Source: Polaribacter aestuariivivens (GTDB taxonomy: Bacteria > Bacteroidota > Bacteroidia > Flavobacteriales > Flavobacteriaceae). From it: a DNA stretch of 64,000 nucleotides. The notes beneath the pieces were generated by a model, which was given only the letters and a program-made list of their open reading frames with translations, had not been told where the DNA came from and did no database searches. Where the stretch lies: the NCBI RefSeq assembly GCF_005885675.1, contig NZ_VANR01000003.1, positions 1 to 64,000 of the forward strand, in the 5' to 3' direction. How positions within the stretch are numbered: the stretch's first letter is position 1; each line of letters starts with the position of its first letter. Below, one piece after another: positions 7,135 to 37,445 of the stretch. The position numbers were made by a program, and so were the translations under genes.

Positions 7135-8580
7135 ATGAAGTATACAGAAGAAGATTTAGAACAAGAACTAAAAACCCAAGAATATAAATACGGTTTTTAT
7201 ACAGATATAGAAAGTGATACATTTCCAGTAGGTTTAAATGAAGATGTTGTTCGTGCAATTTCTAAAAAGAAAAACGAACCAGAGTGGATGACTGAATGGC
7301 GTATAGAAGCATACAGAGTTTGGGAAAAAATGGAAGAACCAGAATGGGCAAACGTACATTATGAAAAACCAAAATTTCAAGATATTGCCTACTATTCTGC
7401 TCCAAAAAAGAAACCAAAATTAAATTCGTTAGACGAAGTAGATCCTGAATTATTAGATACTTTTAAACGTTTAGGAATTTCTATAGACGAACAAAAAAAA
7501 TTAGCAAATGTTGCTGTAGATATTGTAATGGATTCAGTTTCTGTTGCAACAACTTTCAAGAAAACATTAGGTGAAAAAGGTATTATTTTTATGCCAATTT
7601 CTGAAGCAATTCAAGAACACCCAGAATTGGTTCGTAAATATTTAGGAACTGTTGTACCAACAACAGACAATTTTTACGCAGCATTAAATTCAGCTGTTTT
7701 TTCTGACGGATCTTTCTGTTACATTCCAAAAGGTGTAAAATGTCCAATGGAATTATCAACTTATTTTAGAATTAACGAAGGTGGAACAGGACAGTTTGAA
7801 AGAACTTTAGTAGTTGCAGACAAAGGGAGTTTCGTTTCTTACTTAGAAGGTTGTACAGCTCCAATGCGAGATGAAAATCAACTACATGCAGCTGTGGTAG
7901 AGTTAATTGCTATGGACGATGCAGAAATCAAATATTCTACCGTACAAAACTGGTATCCTGGAAATAAAGAAGGAAAAGGTGGTGTTTACAACTTTGTAAC
8001 CAAAAGAGGTTTGTGTGAAAACGATGCAAAAATTTCTTGGACACAAGTAGAAACTGGTTCTGCTGTAACATGGAAATATCCTTCTTGTATCTTAAAAGGA
8101 AACAATTCAGTAGGTGAATTTTACTCAATTGCTGTAACCAACAACCATCAGCAAGCAGATACTGGAACAAAAATGATTCACTTAGGTAAAAATACCAAGT
8201 CAACTATTATTTCTAAAGGTATTTCTGCAGGAAAATCGCAAAACTCATACAGAGGATTAGTACAAATAAATGCAAGAGCAGAAAATGCACGTAATTTTTC
8301 TCAATGTGATTCTTTATTGATGGGAAATGAATGTGGTGCACACACATTTCCATACATTGAAGCAAAAAACAAATCGGCACAAATAGAACACGAAGCAACA
8401 ACCAGTAAAATTGGTGAAGACCAACTGTTTTATTGTAACCAACGTGGAATTGATACTGAGAAAGCAATCGCATTAATCGTAAACGGATTTAGTAAAGAAG
8501 TGTTGAACAAATTACCAATGGAGTTTGCTGTAGAAGCTCAAAAATTATTGGAAATTTCTTTAGAAGGTTCTGTAGGATAA
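7135..8580 (+). CDS. sufB: Fe-S cluster assembly scaffold protein SufB
   Basis: SufB is the scaffold subunit of the SufBCD complex on which Fe-S clusters are built from sulfide and iron. The 481-residue length is typical. The sequence shows the N-terminal [11 protein letters not shown] region, the PEWMTEWR helix, the beta-helix core with [12 protein letters not shown], the QNWYPGN segment, and the conserved C-terminal region [10 protein letters not shown] and [10 protein letters not shown] that binds SufD and takes part in cluster formation. It follows cassette 1 by 7 nt and is followed by a metallo-beta-lactamase-fold gene 12 nt later. Confidence 0.97.
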   Translation: MKYTEEDLEQELKTQEYKYGFYTDIESDTFPVGLNEDVVRAISKKKNEPEWMTEWRIEAYRVWEKMEEPEWANVHYEKPKFQDIAYYSAPKKKPKLNSLDEVDPELLDTFKRLGISIDEQKKLANVAVDIVMDSVSVATTFKKTLGEKGIIFMPISEAIQEHPELVRKYLGTVVPTTDNFYAALNSAVFSDGSFCYIPKGVKCPMELSTYFRINEGGTGQFERTLVVADKGSFVSYLEGCTAPMRDENQLHAAVVELIAMDDAEIKYSTVQNWYPGNKEGKGGVYNFVTKRGLCENDAKISWTQVETGSAVTWKYPSCILKGNNSVGEFYSIAVTNNHQQADTGTKMIHLGKNTKSTIISKGISAGKSQNSYRGLVQINARAENARNFSQCDSLLMGNECGAHTFPYIEAKNKSAQIEHEATTSKIGEDQLFYCNQRGIDTEKAIALIVNGFSKEVLNKLPMEFAVEAQKLLEISLEGSVG

Positions 8581-8592
8581 AATTCAATTAAA

Positions 8593-9438
8593 ATGAAAAA
8601 AATACTTTTCTTATTATTTGCAATTAGTATTGTAAGTTGTAAAAATTCAGAAAAAAAAGTAGAAGAAACTGCTAAACCAGAAGTAAAATTACATCAATTA
8701 ATAGGTGGTTCAATTTTAGTAAAAAAATTAGAAGTTTTTTCTCAAGACACAACGTATACAGGTCAGCAAAAGCAATTTACTGATGCTTATTATGTAATTG
8801 AACACCCAAAAGGAAACTTAATGTGGGATGCAGGTTTACCAGAGCAATTAGTAATGCCAGAACCTTATGACGAACCAAGTGGAGTTTACAGAATTCAAAG
8901 ACCAGATTCTTTAGTAAATCAACTAAAATCAATAGGTTTTAAAATTGAAGATTTTAAATATTTCGCAATGTCTCATTCACATTTTGATCATACAGGACAT
9001 GCAAATTATATGAAAGATGCAACACTATTAATTCAAGAAAATGAATTTAATGCAAATCTTTCTGATACGTTACAACAAAAAAACACTGCTCTTTCAGTAT
9101 TAAAAAACATCAAAAAAATAAATGGTGATTATGATGTTTTTGGTGATGGAACAGTCGTAATAAAATACATGCCTGGGCATACCATTGGTCATCAAGTTTT
9201 ATATGTTGAAGTTGCAAATTCTGAAAAACCAATTTTGTTAACAGGTGATTTGTATCATTTTGAAGAAAACAGAACAAATAAAGGAGTTCCTTCATTCAAT
9301 TACGATGTAGCTCAAACCTTAGAAAGCATGAATAAGTTCGAAGCTTTTGCAAAAGAAAAAAATGCAGAAGTTATTATACAGCATTCACCAAAAGATTATC
9401 AAAAATTAGAAAAAATATTAAACGCTAATAAGCAATAG
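8593..9438 (+). CDS. Metallo-beta-lactamase-fold lipoprotein, lactonase-like
   Basis: A 281-residue exported lipoprotein (Cys 16) with the MBL-fold zinc motif HSHFDHTGH (128-136), a second His in the GHTIGH segment (195-200), a bridging Asp in TGDLYH (219) and a late His in the QHSPKDY segment (264). All ligands for a two-zinc site are present. The overall pattern resembles N-acyl-homoserine-lactone lactonases and related hydrolases, but the substrate cannot be read from sequence. It is the only non-Suf catalytic gene in the operon (12 nt after sufB, 16 nt before sufC), and being a lipoprotein it acts outside the cytosol, so a direct role in cluster assembly is unlikely. Confidence 0.85.
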   Translation: MKKILFLLFAISIVSCKNSEKKVEETAKPEVKLHQLIGGSILVKKLEVFSQDTTYTGQQKQFTDAYYVIEHPKGNLMWDAGLPEQLVMPEPYDEPSGVYRIQRPDSLVNQLKSIGFKIEDFKYFAMSHSHFDHTGHANYMKDATLLIQENEFNANLSDTLQQKNTALSVLKNIKKINGDYDVFGDGTVVIKYMPGHTIGHQVLYVEVANSEKPILLTGDLYHFEENRTNKGVPSFNYDVAQTLESMNKFEAFAKEKNAEVIIQHSPKDYQKLEKILNANKQ

Positions 9439-9454
9439 TAAATCGCTAAAGAAG

Positions 9455-10204
9455 ATGTTAAAAATAGAAAATTTACAAGCAACCATAGAAAATAAAACAA
9501 TCTTAAAAGGATTAAATTTAGAAGTAAAAGCTGGTGAGGTACACGCAATTATGGGTCCAAATGGTGCAGGAAAAAGTACTTTGGCAAATATTATTGCTGG
9601 TAAAGAAGAGTACGAAGTTACAAACGGATCTATTGAATTAAATGGTGAAGATATTAGCGAATTAGCTCCTGAGGAAAGAGCACATAATGGTGTATTTTTA
9701 TCTTTTCAATATCCTGTAGAAATTCCTGGAGTTTCTGTAACCAACTTTATAAAAACCGCTATTAACGAAACTCGTAAAGCAAAAGGTTTAGAAGACATGC
9801 CTGCAAAAGACATGTTAAAAATGATTCGTGAGAAATCTGAATTATTAGAAATAGATCGTAAATTTTTATCTCGTTCTTTAAACGAAGGTTTTTCTGGAGG
9901 AGAAAAAAAGCGTAACGAAATCTTTCAAATGGCAATGTTAGAACCAAAATTAGCCATTTTAGATGAAACAGATTCTGGTTTAGATATTGATGCTTTGCGT
10001 ATTGTTGCAAACGGAGTAAATAAATTAAAATCAAAAGACAACGCTGTAATTGTAATTACACACTACCAACGTTTGTTAGATTATATCGTACCAGATTTTG
10101 TACACGTTTTACATGATGGTAAAATTGTAAAAACTGGTGATGCTTCTTTGGCTTTAGAATTAGAAGCAAAAGGGTATGATTGGATTAAGCAAGAGTTAGT
10201 TTAA
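9455..10204 (+). CDS. sufC: Fe-S assembly ATPase SufC
   Basis: ABC-type ATPase of the SufBCD complex; ATP hydrolysis drives conformational change of the SufB-SufD scaffold. The 249-residue protein has Walker A GPNGAGKST (34-42), the SufC-specific signature SGGEKKRNEI, a Walker B that reads L-A-I-L-D-E-T-D-S-G-L-D, and the switch His in ITHYQR. No membrane partner is expected. It is followed by IVP cassette 2. Confidence 0.97.
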   Translation: MLKIENLQATIENKTILKGLNLEVKAGEVHAIMGPNGAGKSTLANIIAGKEEYEVTNGSIELNGEDISELAPEERAHNGVFLSFQYPVEIPGVSVTNFIKTAINETRKAKGLEDMPAKDMLKMIREKSELLEIDRKFLSRSLNEGFSGGEKKRNEIFQMAMLEPKLAILDETDSGLDIDALRIVANGVNKLKSKDNAVIVITHYQRLLDYIVPDFVHVLHDGKIVKTGDASLALELEAKGYDWIKQELV

Positions 10205-10218
10205 AAATTGTTTCTATT

Positions 10219-10663
10219 GTTTCAAGTTTCAAGTTTTGGCTACTATTAAAAGGTTTGAAGATTTAGAAATATGGCAACTTGCTAGAAAATTATCTCAGCT
10301 AGTTATTTTTATATCTAAAAACACAGAGTTAAAAAATGATTATCGCTTTAAAGATCAAATAAAAGCTTCATCGGGTTCAATTATGGACAATATTGCTGAA
10401 GGTTTTGAAAGAGATGGAAATTTAGAGTTTAGACAATATTTATCAATAGCAAAAGGTTCTGCTGGCGAAACACGTTCACAATCGTATAGACTTTTTGATT
10501 CAGAATATATTTCTGAAGAACAATTAAAACAATTAATTACTAAGTGTGAAAGCTTGAGTAGAAAAATAGCAAGTTTTATTAGCTATTTAAATAAAAAAGA
10601 TTTTAAAGGAAATAAGTTTAAATAAGCAACAACTTGCAACAAAAGAAACTTTAAACCTGAAAC
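10219..10663. repeat. IVP cassette 2: inverted-repeat-bounded insert between sufC and sufD
   Basis: Left arm 10219-10237 and right arm 10645-10663 are complementary at 16 of 19 positions (GTTTCAAGTTTCAAGTTTT against the complement of GAAACTTTAAACCTGAAAC). The left arm starts 15 nt after the sufC stop and the right arm ends 10 nt before the sufD ATG. The arm sequence is unrelated in detail to that of cassette 1. Confidence 0.62.
10236..10625 (+). CDS. Four-helix-bundle protein, 23S rRNA IVP/S23 family
   Basis: A 129-residue paralogue of the protein at 6681, with the same F-E-D-L-E-I-W, S-S-G-S-I-M-D-N-I-A-E-G-F-E-R, G-E-T-R-S-Q and F-I-S-Y-L-N-K-K-D-F-K-G blocks. The start is a TTG at 10236, chosen because its next codons (A-T-I-K-R-F-E-D-L-E) align with the N-terminus of the other copy; no in-frame ATG precedes it. 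The TTG overlaps the left inverted-repeat arm by two bases. It is the second IVP gene inside the suf operon. Function is unknown. Confidence 0.9.
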   Translation: MATIKRFEDLEIWQLARKLSQLVIFISKNTELKNDYRFKDQIKASSGSIMDNIAEGFERDGNLEFRQYLSIAKGSAGETRSQSYRLFDSEYISEEQLKQLITKCESLSRKIASFISYLNKKDFKGNKFK

Positions 10664-10673
10664 TTATAGAAAA

Positions 10674-11987
10674 ATGGAATTAAAAGATAAAATATTATCA
10701 CAATACGTAGCTTTTGAAAATGATAAAGATATCAATTCTGATGTTCACGAAATTCGTTCAGAAGCATTTAAAAACTTTGAAAGCTTAGGTTTTCCAACCA
10801 AAAAACTAGAAGCTTGGAAATACACTTCTTTAAACTCCGTTTTAAAGCAAGATTATAGTTTATTTCCTAAAAATGAAAATGCAGTTGAATTAGCGGATGT
10901 AAAAAAATACTTTATACATGATATAGACGCTTACAAATTAGTGTTTATTGATGGAAAATACAGCTCTTTTTTATCACAAACTACGCATGATACTATTGAT
11001 GTTTGCTTAATGTCATCAGCATTATCAAAACCAAAATACAAAGCAGTAATTGAAAACTATTTTAACAAAGTAGCGCAAAAAGACAATTTAACTTCTTTAA
11101 ATACTGCTTTTGCAAATGAAGGAGCTTACATTTATATTCCTAAAAATGTTGAAGTAGAAAAACCTATTCAAATTATTAACTTTACAACAGGTTCTGAAGC
11201 TGCAACAATGCTACAACCAAGAAACCTAATTGTTGTAGAGCAAAACGCACATGTTCAAATTATAGAACGTCATCAAAGTTTAACTTCTAACCCAGCTTTA
11301 ACAAATTTAGTTACAGAAGTTTTTGCAGCAAAAGATGCCACTGTAGATATTTATAAAATTCAAAATGATGATTTAAATGCTTCTTTAGTTGACAATTCTT
11401 ATATAGAACAAAAATCTAATAGTGTGGTTTCTGTACATACTTTTTCTTTTGGAGGAAATATTACCAGAAACAACTTAAACTTTTATCAAAAAGGAGAACA
11501 CATAGATTCTATTTTAAAAGGAATTACAATTATTGAAGGAAAACAACATGTAGATCATCACACTTTGGTGCATCATATAGAACCTAATTGTGAATCTCAT
11601 CAAGATTATAAAGGAATTTATAATGAACGTTCAACAGGTGTTTTTAACGGAAAGGTAATTGTTGAAAAAGAGGCTCAAAAAACGAATGCTTATCAGCAAA
11701 ACAACAACATTTTAATTAGTGACAAAGCAACAATTAATGCAAAACCTCAACTTGAAATTTTTGCTGATGATGTTAAATGTTCTCACGGTTGTACCATTGG
11801 TCAGTTAGATGATAATGCTTTGTTTTACATGCAACAACGTGGTATTCCTAAAAAAGAAGGAAAAGCTTTGTTAATGTTTGCTTTTGCAAATACTGTTTTA
11901 GAAAGCGTAAAAATACCTGAAGTAAAACAACGTATTGCAAAAATAATTGCTAACAAACTAAACGTAAAAATTGGTTTTGATTTGTAA
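10674..11987 (+). CDS. sufD: Fe-S cluster assembly protein SufD
   Basis: Second scaffold subunit of SufBCD, a right-handed beta-helix paralogous to SufB. The 437-residue protein shows the GFPTKKLEAWKYTSL N-terminal segment, the central VDHHTLVHHIEPNCESHQDYKG motif region and the C-terminal SHGCTIGQLDDNALFYMQQRG. The first His-rich block is close to the SufB-interface His and the SHGC Cys region is conserved. It is the last core suf gene here; sufS is 25 kb away and no sufE is visible in the window. Confidence 0.96.
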   Translation: MELKDKILSQYVAFENDKDINSDVHEIRSEAFKNFESLGFPTKKLEAWKYTSLNSVLKQDYSLFPKNENAVELADVKKYFIHDIDAYKLVFIDGKYSSFLSQTTHDTIDVCLMSSALSKPKYKAVIENYFNKVAQKDNLTSLNTAFANEGAYIYIPKNVEVEKPIQIINFTTGSEAATMLQPRNLIVVEQNAHVQIIERHQSLTSNPALTNLVTEVFAAKDATVDIYKIQNDDLNASLVDNSYIEQKSNSVVSVHTFSFGGNITRNNLNFYQKGEHIDSILKGITIIEGKQHVDHHTLVHHIEPNCESHQDYKGIYNERSTGVFNGKVIVEKEAQKTNAYQQNNNILISDKATINAKPQLEIFADDVKCSHGCTIGQLDDNALFYMQQRGIPKKEGKALLMFAFANTVLESVKIPEVKQRIAKIIANKLNVKIGFDL

Positions 11988-12086
11988 GTGATGCAGTTAA
12001 CTTTTGTTTTGAACAAGTTAATTAAACTTACACTTTTGCTTTAATTTTGTTTTGGAATCAACTTTAACTTTTTAAAAAATAAAATT

Positions 12087-12290
12087 ATGAACAAGACAAT
12101 CAAAACAGTATTATTAATTGCTGGAATTATTTTAATTGCATACGGTATTTATACGATGATTCAACCAGAAGCACAAGTTTCTATTGGAGATTTAGATTTA
12201 GTAGAAGCACAAGACAACACAAACGCTTACATAACAATTGCAATTGGAGTTGTTGCTCTAGCTTTAGGTTTGGTAAAAGGAAAAAGCTAA
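12087..12290 (+). CDS. Small membrane protein with two transmembrane helices
   Basis: A 67-residue protein with an N-terminal helix (about 5-25) and a C-terminal helix (about 48-64), joined by an acidic loop containing VSIGDLDLVEAQDN. I do not recognise a named family. It begins 99 nt after sufD and is followed by a strong terminator, so it may be the last gene of the suf transcript or have its own promoter. Confidence 0.7.
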   Translation: MNKTIKTVLLIAGIILIAYGIYTMIQPEAQVSIGDLDLVEAQDNTNAYITIAIGVVALALGLVKGKS

Positions 12291-12311
12291 TTATTAAAAA
12301 ATCTATAGTAA

Positions 12312-12337
12312 AACCACTTAGAAATAAGTGGTTTTTT
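12312..12337. terminator. Bidirectional terminator between the suf side and the adhesin operon
   Basis: Stem of AACCACTTA and TAAGTGGTT with a four-base loop, followed by six T on the plus strand. The T run reaches into the stop codon of the convergent OmpA-family gene. It can end both convergent transcripts. Confidence 0.85.
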
Positions 12338-13922
12338 AATGCCCAATTACAACAGGATTTAATATTACAAACTCTGTTCTTCTATTGTTTGCATGTTCTT
12401 TTTCAGAACACTTTACACCGTTTTTACAATCATTAACCAATTGTTCTTCTCCAAAACCAACTGCTAAAATTCTGTCTTTATGAATTCCTTTATTAACAAT
12501 CCAGTTCATTGTAGCATTTGCCCTTTTCTCTGATAATTTAAAGTTAAAATCGTCATTTCCTCTACTATCAGTATGAGCTCTAATTTGAATAATTATTTCT
12601 GGAAATTTATTCATAATGGCAACAACGGTTTCTAGTTCTTTTTCTGAAACTGGTTTTATGGTTGCTTTTCCTAAATCGAAATAAATTGGGGCAATGTTTA
12701 ACATTACTGCATCTTTAACCCTAATAAAATGATCGTTTTTTTCAGGATTTAAAGCTAAATCAACTTCTAAAACTCCATCATTTTCTGTAGCAATTTCAAT
12801 ACGTTTTTCATCGAAATATTTTTTAGAAGCAACAATTTTATAGTTCGATTTACATTGTACGGAAAATTTGTAACGTCCTTCTTTATCTGTTAACATACTT
12901 GCCAATTCTTTGTTATTATGATACAAAACAACATTTGTTGCTGGCAAAATTTTGTTGTTTTTAGAGCTTATAACAACTCCTTCAATAGTTTCTGAACAAT
13001 CAAAATATGGTGCTTTTAATTCTTTAAAAGCATAAATATCATCATTTCCTTTTCCATTAATTCTATTGGATGAAAAATGACCTGTATTCTTTCCTCTTTG
13101 CTTTACAAAAGCAAAATCATCAGCAATGCTATTTATTGGAAAACCTAGGTTTATAGGCGTATAAAACTCTCCTTTTCTATTGAGTTTTGATACATAAACA
13201 TCAAGTTTTCCTTTGGAATTTGTATATCCATCAGAAGAAAAGTAAAGCACGTTGTTTTCATCTAAAAACGGAAACATTTCTTTTTTAGATGTATTTATCG
13301 AATTTCCTAAATTTATTGGAGTTCCATAACCTCCATCAGCATTAATTGAAACTTTATAAATATCTGTTTCTCCATAAGACCCTGGCATATCAGAAATAAA
13401 ATACAATTCAGTTTCATCCGAATTTAAAGCTGGATGTCCAGTGTTAAACTCGTCACTATTAAAAGGTAATTTTACCACATTCGTCCAAACTCCTTTTTCG
13501 TTAATTTCTGCCTTATAAAGCTGAATTAAATTAACACCGTTTTTATTTGTTTTATATTTTTTATGATTGTAGTTATTTCTAGAAAAATAAACTGTTTTTT
13601 TATCTTTTGTAAAAACCAGATTAGATTCGTGGTATTTTGTATCTATTTCTCCACCAAAAGGTTTCACGTTTACAATTTGTCCGTCTGTTGTTAAAGTTCC
13701 TTGAAATAGGCTCAAAAATGGCTCATGATTGCCAGACCAAACTCGTTTCATAAAAACAGTTTTACCTGCGGAAGAGAAAATTGCAGTAGAGTCTCCAAAA
13801 TAGGCAACACCAAAATCTTGAAATTTTTTATTAACATCTAAATTTGTGATACTATAATTTTCATTTTGACCACAAATAAATGCGTAAGAGAAAAGAAAAG
13901 ATAATATGATTAGTTTTTTCAT
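12336..13922 (-). CDS. OmpA-family protein with PD40-like propeller (type IX adhesin operon)
   Basis: A 528-residue outer-membrane-associated protein with a Sec signal peptide. Residues about 60-300 carry PD40/WD40-like repeats (ELYFISDMPG, VLYFSSDGY and similar). Residues about 310-390 form a carboxypeptidase-regulatory-like Ig fold beginning IEGVVISSKNN. The C-terminal OmpA domain (about 415-525) shows the peptidoglycan-binding pattern RAHTDSRGNDDFNFKLSEKR and NNRRTEFVI. Proteins of this build follow PorP/SprF genes in many Bacteroidetes and are thought to tether the type IX surface machinery to the cell wall. It lies 9 nt after the SprF-like gene on the same strand. Confidence 0.88.
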   Translation of the reverse strand: MKKLIILSFLFSYAFICGQNENYSITNLDVNKKFQDFGVAYFGDSTAIFSSAGKTVFMKRVWSGNHEPFLSLFQGTLTTDGQIVNVKPFGGEIDTKYHESNLVFTKDKKTVYFSRNNYNHKKYKTNKNGVNLIQLYKAEINEKGVWTNVVKLPFNSDEFNTGHPALNSDETELYFISDMPGSYGETDIYKVSINADGGYGTPINLGNSINTSKKEMFPFLDENNVLYFSSDGYTNSKGKLDVYVSKLNRKGEFYTPINLGFPINSIADDFAFVKQRGKNTGHFSSNRINGKGNDDIYAFKELKAPYFDCSETIEGVVISSKNNKILPATNVVLYHNNKELASMLTDKEGRYKFSVQCKSNYKIVASKKYFDEKRIEIATENDGVLEVDLALNPEKNDHFIRVKDAVMLNIAPIYFDLGKATIKPVSEKELETVVAIMNKFPEIIIQIRAHTDSRGNDDFNFKLSEKRANATMNWIVNKGIHKDRILAVGFGEEQLVNDCKNGVKCSEKEHANNRRTEFVILNPVVIGH

Positions 13923-13931
13923 AATTCGTTT

Positions 13932-14837
13932 TTAAAAGAATCTTGGGCTTTTTAATTTTTGTCGATTAAAATCTATCAAAAGCATTATTTCGTGAGAACC
14001 AAAATTAAAATTTCCAAAATTTGAAATACTTTGGTCGTAAGAATATCCTATTCTCATGTTATCATTTAATAAGAAACCAACTACGCCAGAGAATGATTTA
14101 TCGAACCTGTAAGAAAGTCCAAATTCAAACTTTTCTTGCCATAGAAGATTTGCAGAAATATCTACAGAAACTGGTGCACCTTTTACTCCTCTAATTAAAG
14201 TTGAAGGTTTGAATTTTAAATTATCATACAAATCGAAAACATAACCAGAAGTTAAGAAAAAGTGCATTTTTTCTGAAGCTGTAGAAACGATTCCTCCAGA
14301 TTTTTCTAAATATCTTGTTTTTAAAAAGTTAGGAATTGAAAAACCTGCATAAAATTTATCTGTATAATAATATGCTCCAGCACCAAAATTTGGAGCAGTT
14401 TTATCAACTGGAACATTTAAAGGATCGTTTGAGCTATTTGATGATAAATTTCTTACTTGTAAAGATGTTAAACCTGCTTTTATACCAAAAGCCAATCTAC
14501 TGTTTTCTGAGGTTGTAATAGTGTAAGAAAAATCTCCAAACAAGTTAGTTTCTACAACTGGACCAACTCTGTCGGCAATTAAGGAAAGTCCTAAACCTAC
14601 AGATTTTCCTACAGGAGAATTTACAGAAAGGGTTAATGTTCTTGGGGCACCTTCTAAACCAACCCATTGCGACCTTCCTAAAACTCCAATACTTAAAACA
14701 CCTTTAGACCCTGCGTATGCTGGGTTTATAACATTCATATTGTAGTTATATTGAGAATACTGTGGATCTTGTTGACCAAAAAGCCAACAAGAACTTAGTA
14801 AAAGTGTAACGCAAATTATATATTTAATACTTTTCAT
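13932..14837 (-). CDS. PorP/SprF-family type IX secretion outer-membrane protein
   Basis: A 301-residue outer-membrane barrel protein with a signal peptide and the family's opening block QDPQYSQYNYNMNVINPAYAGS, followed by alternating amphipathic strands and the closing IGYSYDQSISNFG and HEIMLLIDF segments. PorP/SprF-like proteins are partners for secretion and attachment of surface adhesins with type B (CHU_C) sorting domains; SprF does this for SprB in Flavobacterium johnsoniae. The gene starts 15 nt downstream of the giant adhesin gene, which ends in such a domain, so the pairing is clear. Confidence 0.92.
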   Translation of the reverse strand: MKSIKYIICVTLLLSSCWLFGQQDPQYSQYNYNMNVINPAYAGSKGVLSIGVLGRSQWVGLEGAPRTLTLSVNSPVGKSVGLGLSLIADRVGPVVETNLFGDFSYTITTSENSRLAFGIKAGLTSLQVRNLSSNSSNDPLNVPVDKTAPNFGAGAYYYTDKFYAGFSIPNFLKTRYLEKSGGIVSTASEKMHFFLTSGYVFDLYDNLKFKPSTLIRGVKGAPVSVDISANLLWQEKFEFGLSYRFDKSFSGVVGFLLNDNMRIGYSYDQSISNFGNFNFGSHEIMLLIDFNRQKLKSPRFF

Positions 14838-14852
14838 AAACTTCTTTATTTT

Positions 14853-35954
<21,102 letters not shown>

Positions 35955-36010
35955 TTAAATTTTAACAAGTTTATAACATATTTATTGTTTTTATAGTGAC
36001 TATAAAGCCT

Positions 36011-36031
36011 TTAACATTTTAAAAATGTTAA
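36011..36031 (-). terminator. Weak hairpin at the end of the serine hydrolase gene
   Basis: Perfect 10-bp AT-rich stem (TTAACATTTT with AAAATGTTAA) overlapping the stop codon. A second palindrome, TTATAGTGACTATAA, follows at 35991-36005. Either could end the minus-strand transcript. Confidence 0.4.
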
Positions 36032-37353
36032 TTTATACTTTTTATCAATTCAGATAAAAACTTATTTTCATCAAAACCTGTTAAACCAAAACGCACAATT
36101 ACCATTTCTTCATTTGGCAAAATATATACTCTTTGTCCTTGAAAACCATCTGCAAAAAACATGTTTTTTGGAACGTCTTTAAATTGTTTTCCTGCATTTA
36201 ACCAAAATTGTGCACCATATATTCCGTTAGAAGTTGGTGTAGGTGTAGTTACATAATCTACCCAATTGTTGCTAAACAATTGTTCTCCATTCCAATTTCC
36301 TCGACGCAAATACAATAATCCGAATTTTGCCCAATCTCTAGCAGTTGCCCAAGCATAAGAAGAACCTACGTAATTTCCATCCAAATCGGTTTCTACAGTC
36401 ATAGAATTCATACCTATTTTATCAATTAAATTTGTGTACCAAAAATCTAAATATTCTTGATGTGTTTTAAACTGACTTCTTAAAATTCCTGAAAGCAAAT
36501 TGGTGGTTCCAGAAGAATAATTCCAAGTTTGGTTTGGTTTCCCTACCAATTGTTTTTTTTCTTGTTCTTTAGCCATATTTCGCTCTAAAAACAACATTCT
36601 TGTCGCATCAGAAATCTCTTCGTAATTTTCATCCCAAGCCAAACCAGAATTCATTTGTAGCAAATTGTGAATGGTAATATTTTTTCTATCGTCATTTTGC
36701 CAACTTTTAATTGGTGCTTTGTCTTGCACATTTAATTTCCCTTGAGATTGTAAAATTCCGAATATGGTTCCAGTAATACTTTTCGTCATAGACCAACCCA
36801 ATAATTTTGAGTTTTTATCAAATCTATCAGCATAACGTTCTGCAATAATTTGGTTTTTATAAATTACAATTCCTGCTCTTGTTTGGTTTTTCTCTTCAAA
36901 CAAATAATTTAATGCTTTTTCTAATTTTTTATAATCAACATTTGCAAAAACAGTATCTTTTTGAGGTGCATTTCCGTAAGGAAAAGGCGTATTGTTAACA
37001 GGCTTCGTTCTTTTAGGAACTAAATAGGGTGCAGTTGCATCACTTTCATCTAACATTAAAACAACTCCTAAACCTTCTCTATAAATTGCTTTTCTGGTTA
37101 ATAAGCCAAATGCGGATGAGATTGCAACCTTCCTCTCTTTATCTACTTTATCGCTTGCTAAATTTACGGGTGAAAAATTATTATCAGTTGTATCTGTTAA
37201 TTCTAAACTTCTTTCTGCTAAAAAAACAGAAGAAGCCATGTTTTTTGCAGAATAACCAGACAACATATTTAATTTCGGGTAATTATAAATAACTGTAAGT
37301 ATTAACAAAACAGCTAATAAAAGTAAAATTCTTTTCAAAATCTTCATCAACAC
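36028..37353 (-). CDS. Membrane-anchored serine hydrolase, class C beta-lactamase family
   Basis: A 441-residue protein with an N-terminal membrane anchor (about 5-25) and an extracytoplasmic penicillin-binding-protein-like domain. The catalytic S-x-x-K is SMTK at 188-191 and the Y-x-[N/S] motif is YSS at 279-281. The HNLLQMNSGL segment is typical of the beta-lactamase/esterase (AmpC-like, EstB-like) family. The substrate could be a D-amino peptide, an ester or a lactam; nothing in the sequence decides. It is divergent from sufS, with 92 bases between the two starts. Confidence 0.87.
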   Translation of the reverse strand: MLMKILKRILLLLAVLLILTVIYNYPKLNMLSGYSAKNMASSVFLAERSLELTDTTDNNFSPVNLASDKVDKERKVAISSAFGLLTRKAIYREGLGVVLMLDESDATAPYLVPKRTKPVNNTPFPYGNAPQKDTVFANVDYKKLEKALNYLFEEKNQTRAGIVIYKNQIIAERYADRFDKNSKLLGWSMTKSITGTIFGILQSQGKLNVQDKAPIKSWQNDDRKNITIHNLLQMNSGLAWDENYEEISDATRMLFLERNMAKEQEKKQLVGKPNQTWNYSSGTTNLLSGILRSQFKTHQEYLDFWYTNLIDKIGMNSMTVETDLDGNYVGSSYAWATARDWAKFGLLYLRRGNWNGEQLFSNNWVDYVTTPTPTSNGIYGAQFWLNAGKQFKDVPKNMFFADGFQGQRVYILPNEEMVIVRFGLTGFDENKFLSELIKSIN

Positions 37354-37418
37354 AAGTTTTAATAATGTAAAAATAAGAAAATCATCTTCAGTTTATGAAA
37401 ACTTAAAATTACATCCTC

Positions 37419-37426
37419 TATCTTTG
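37419..37426 (+). promoter_or_regulatory. -7 element TATCTTTG of sufS
   Basis: Fits TAnnTTTG, 19 nt upstream of the sufS ATG at 37446, in the intergenic region shared with the divergent serine hydrolase gene. Confidence 0.6.
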
Positions 37427-37445
37427 TAAGATAAATAGATTTTAT

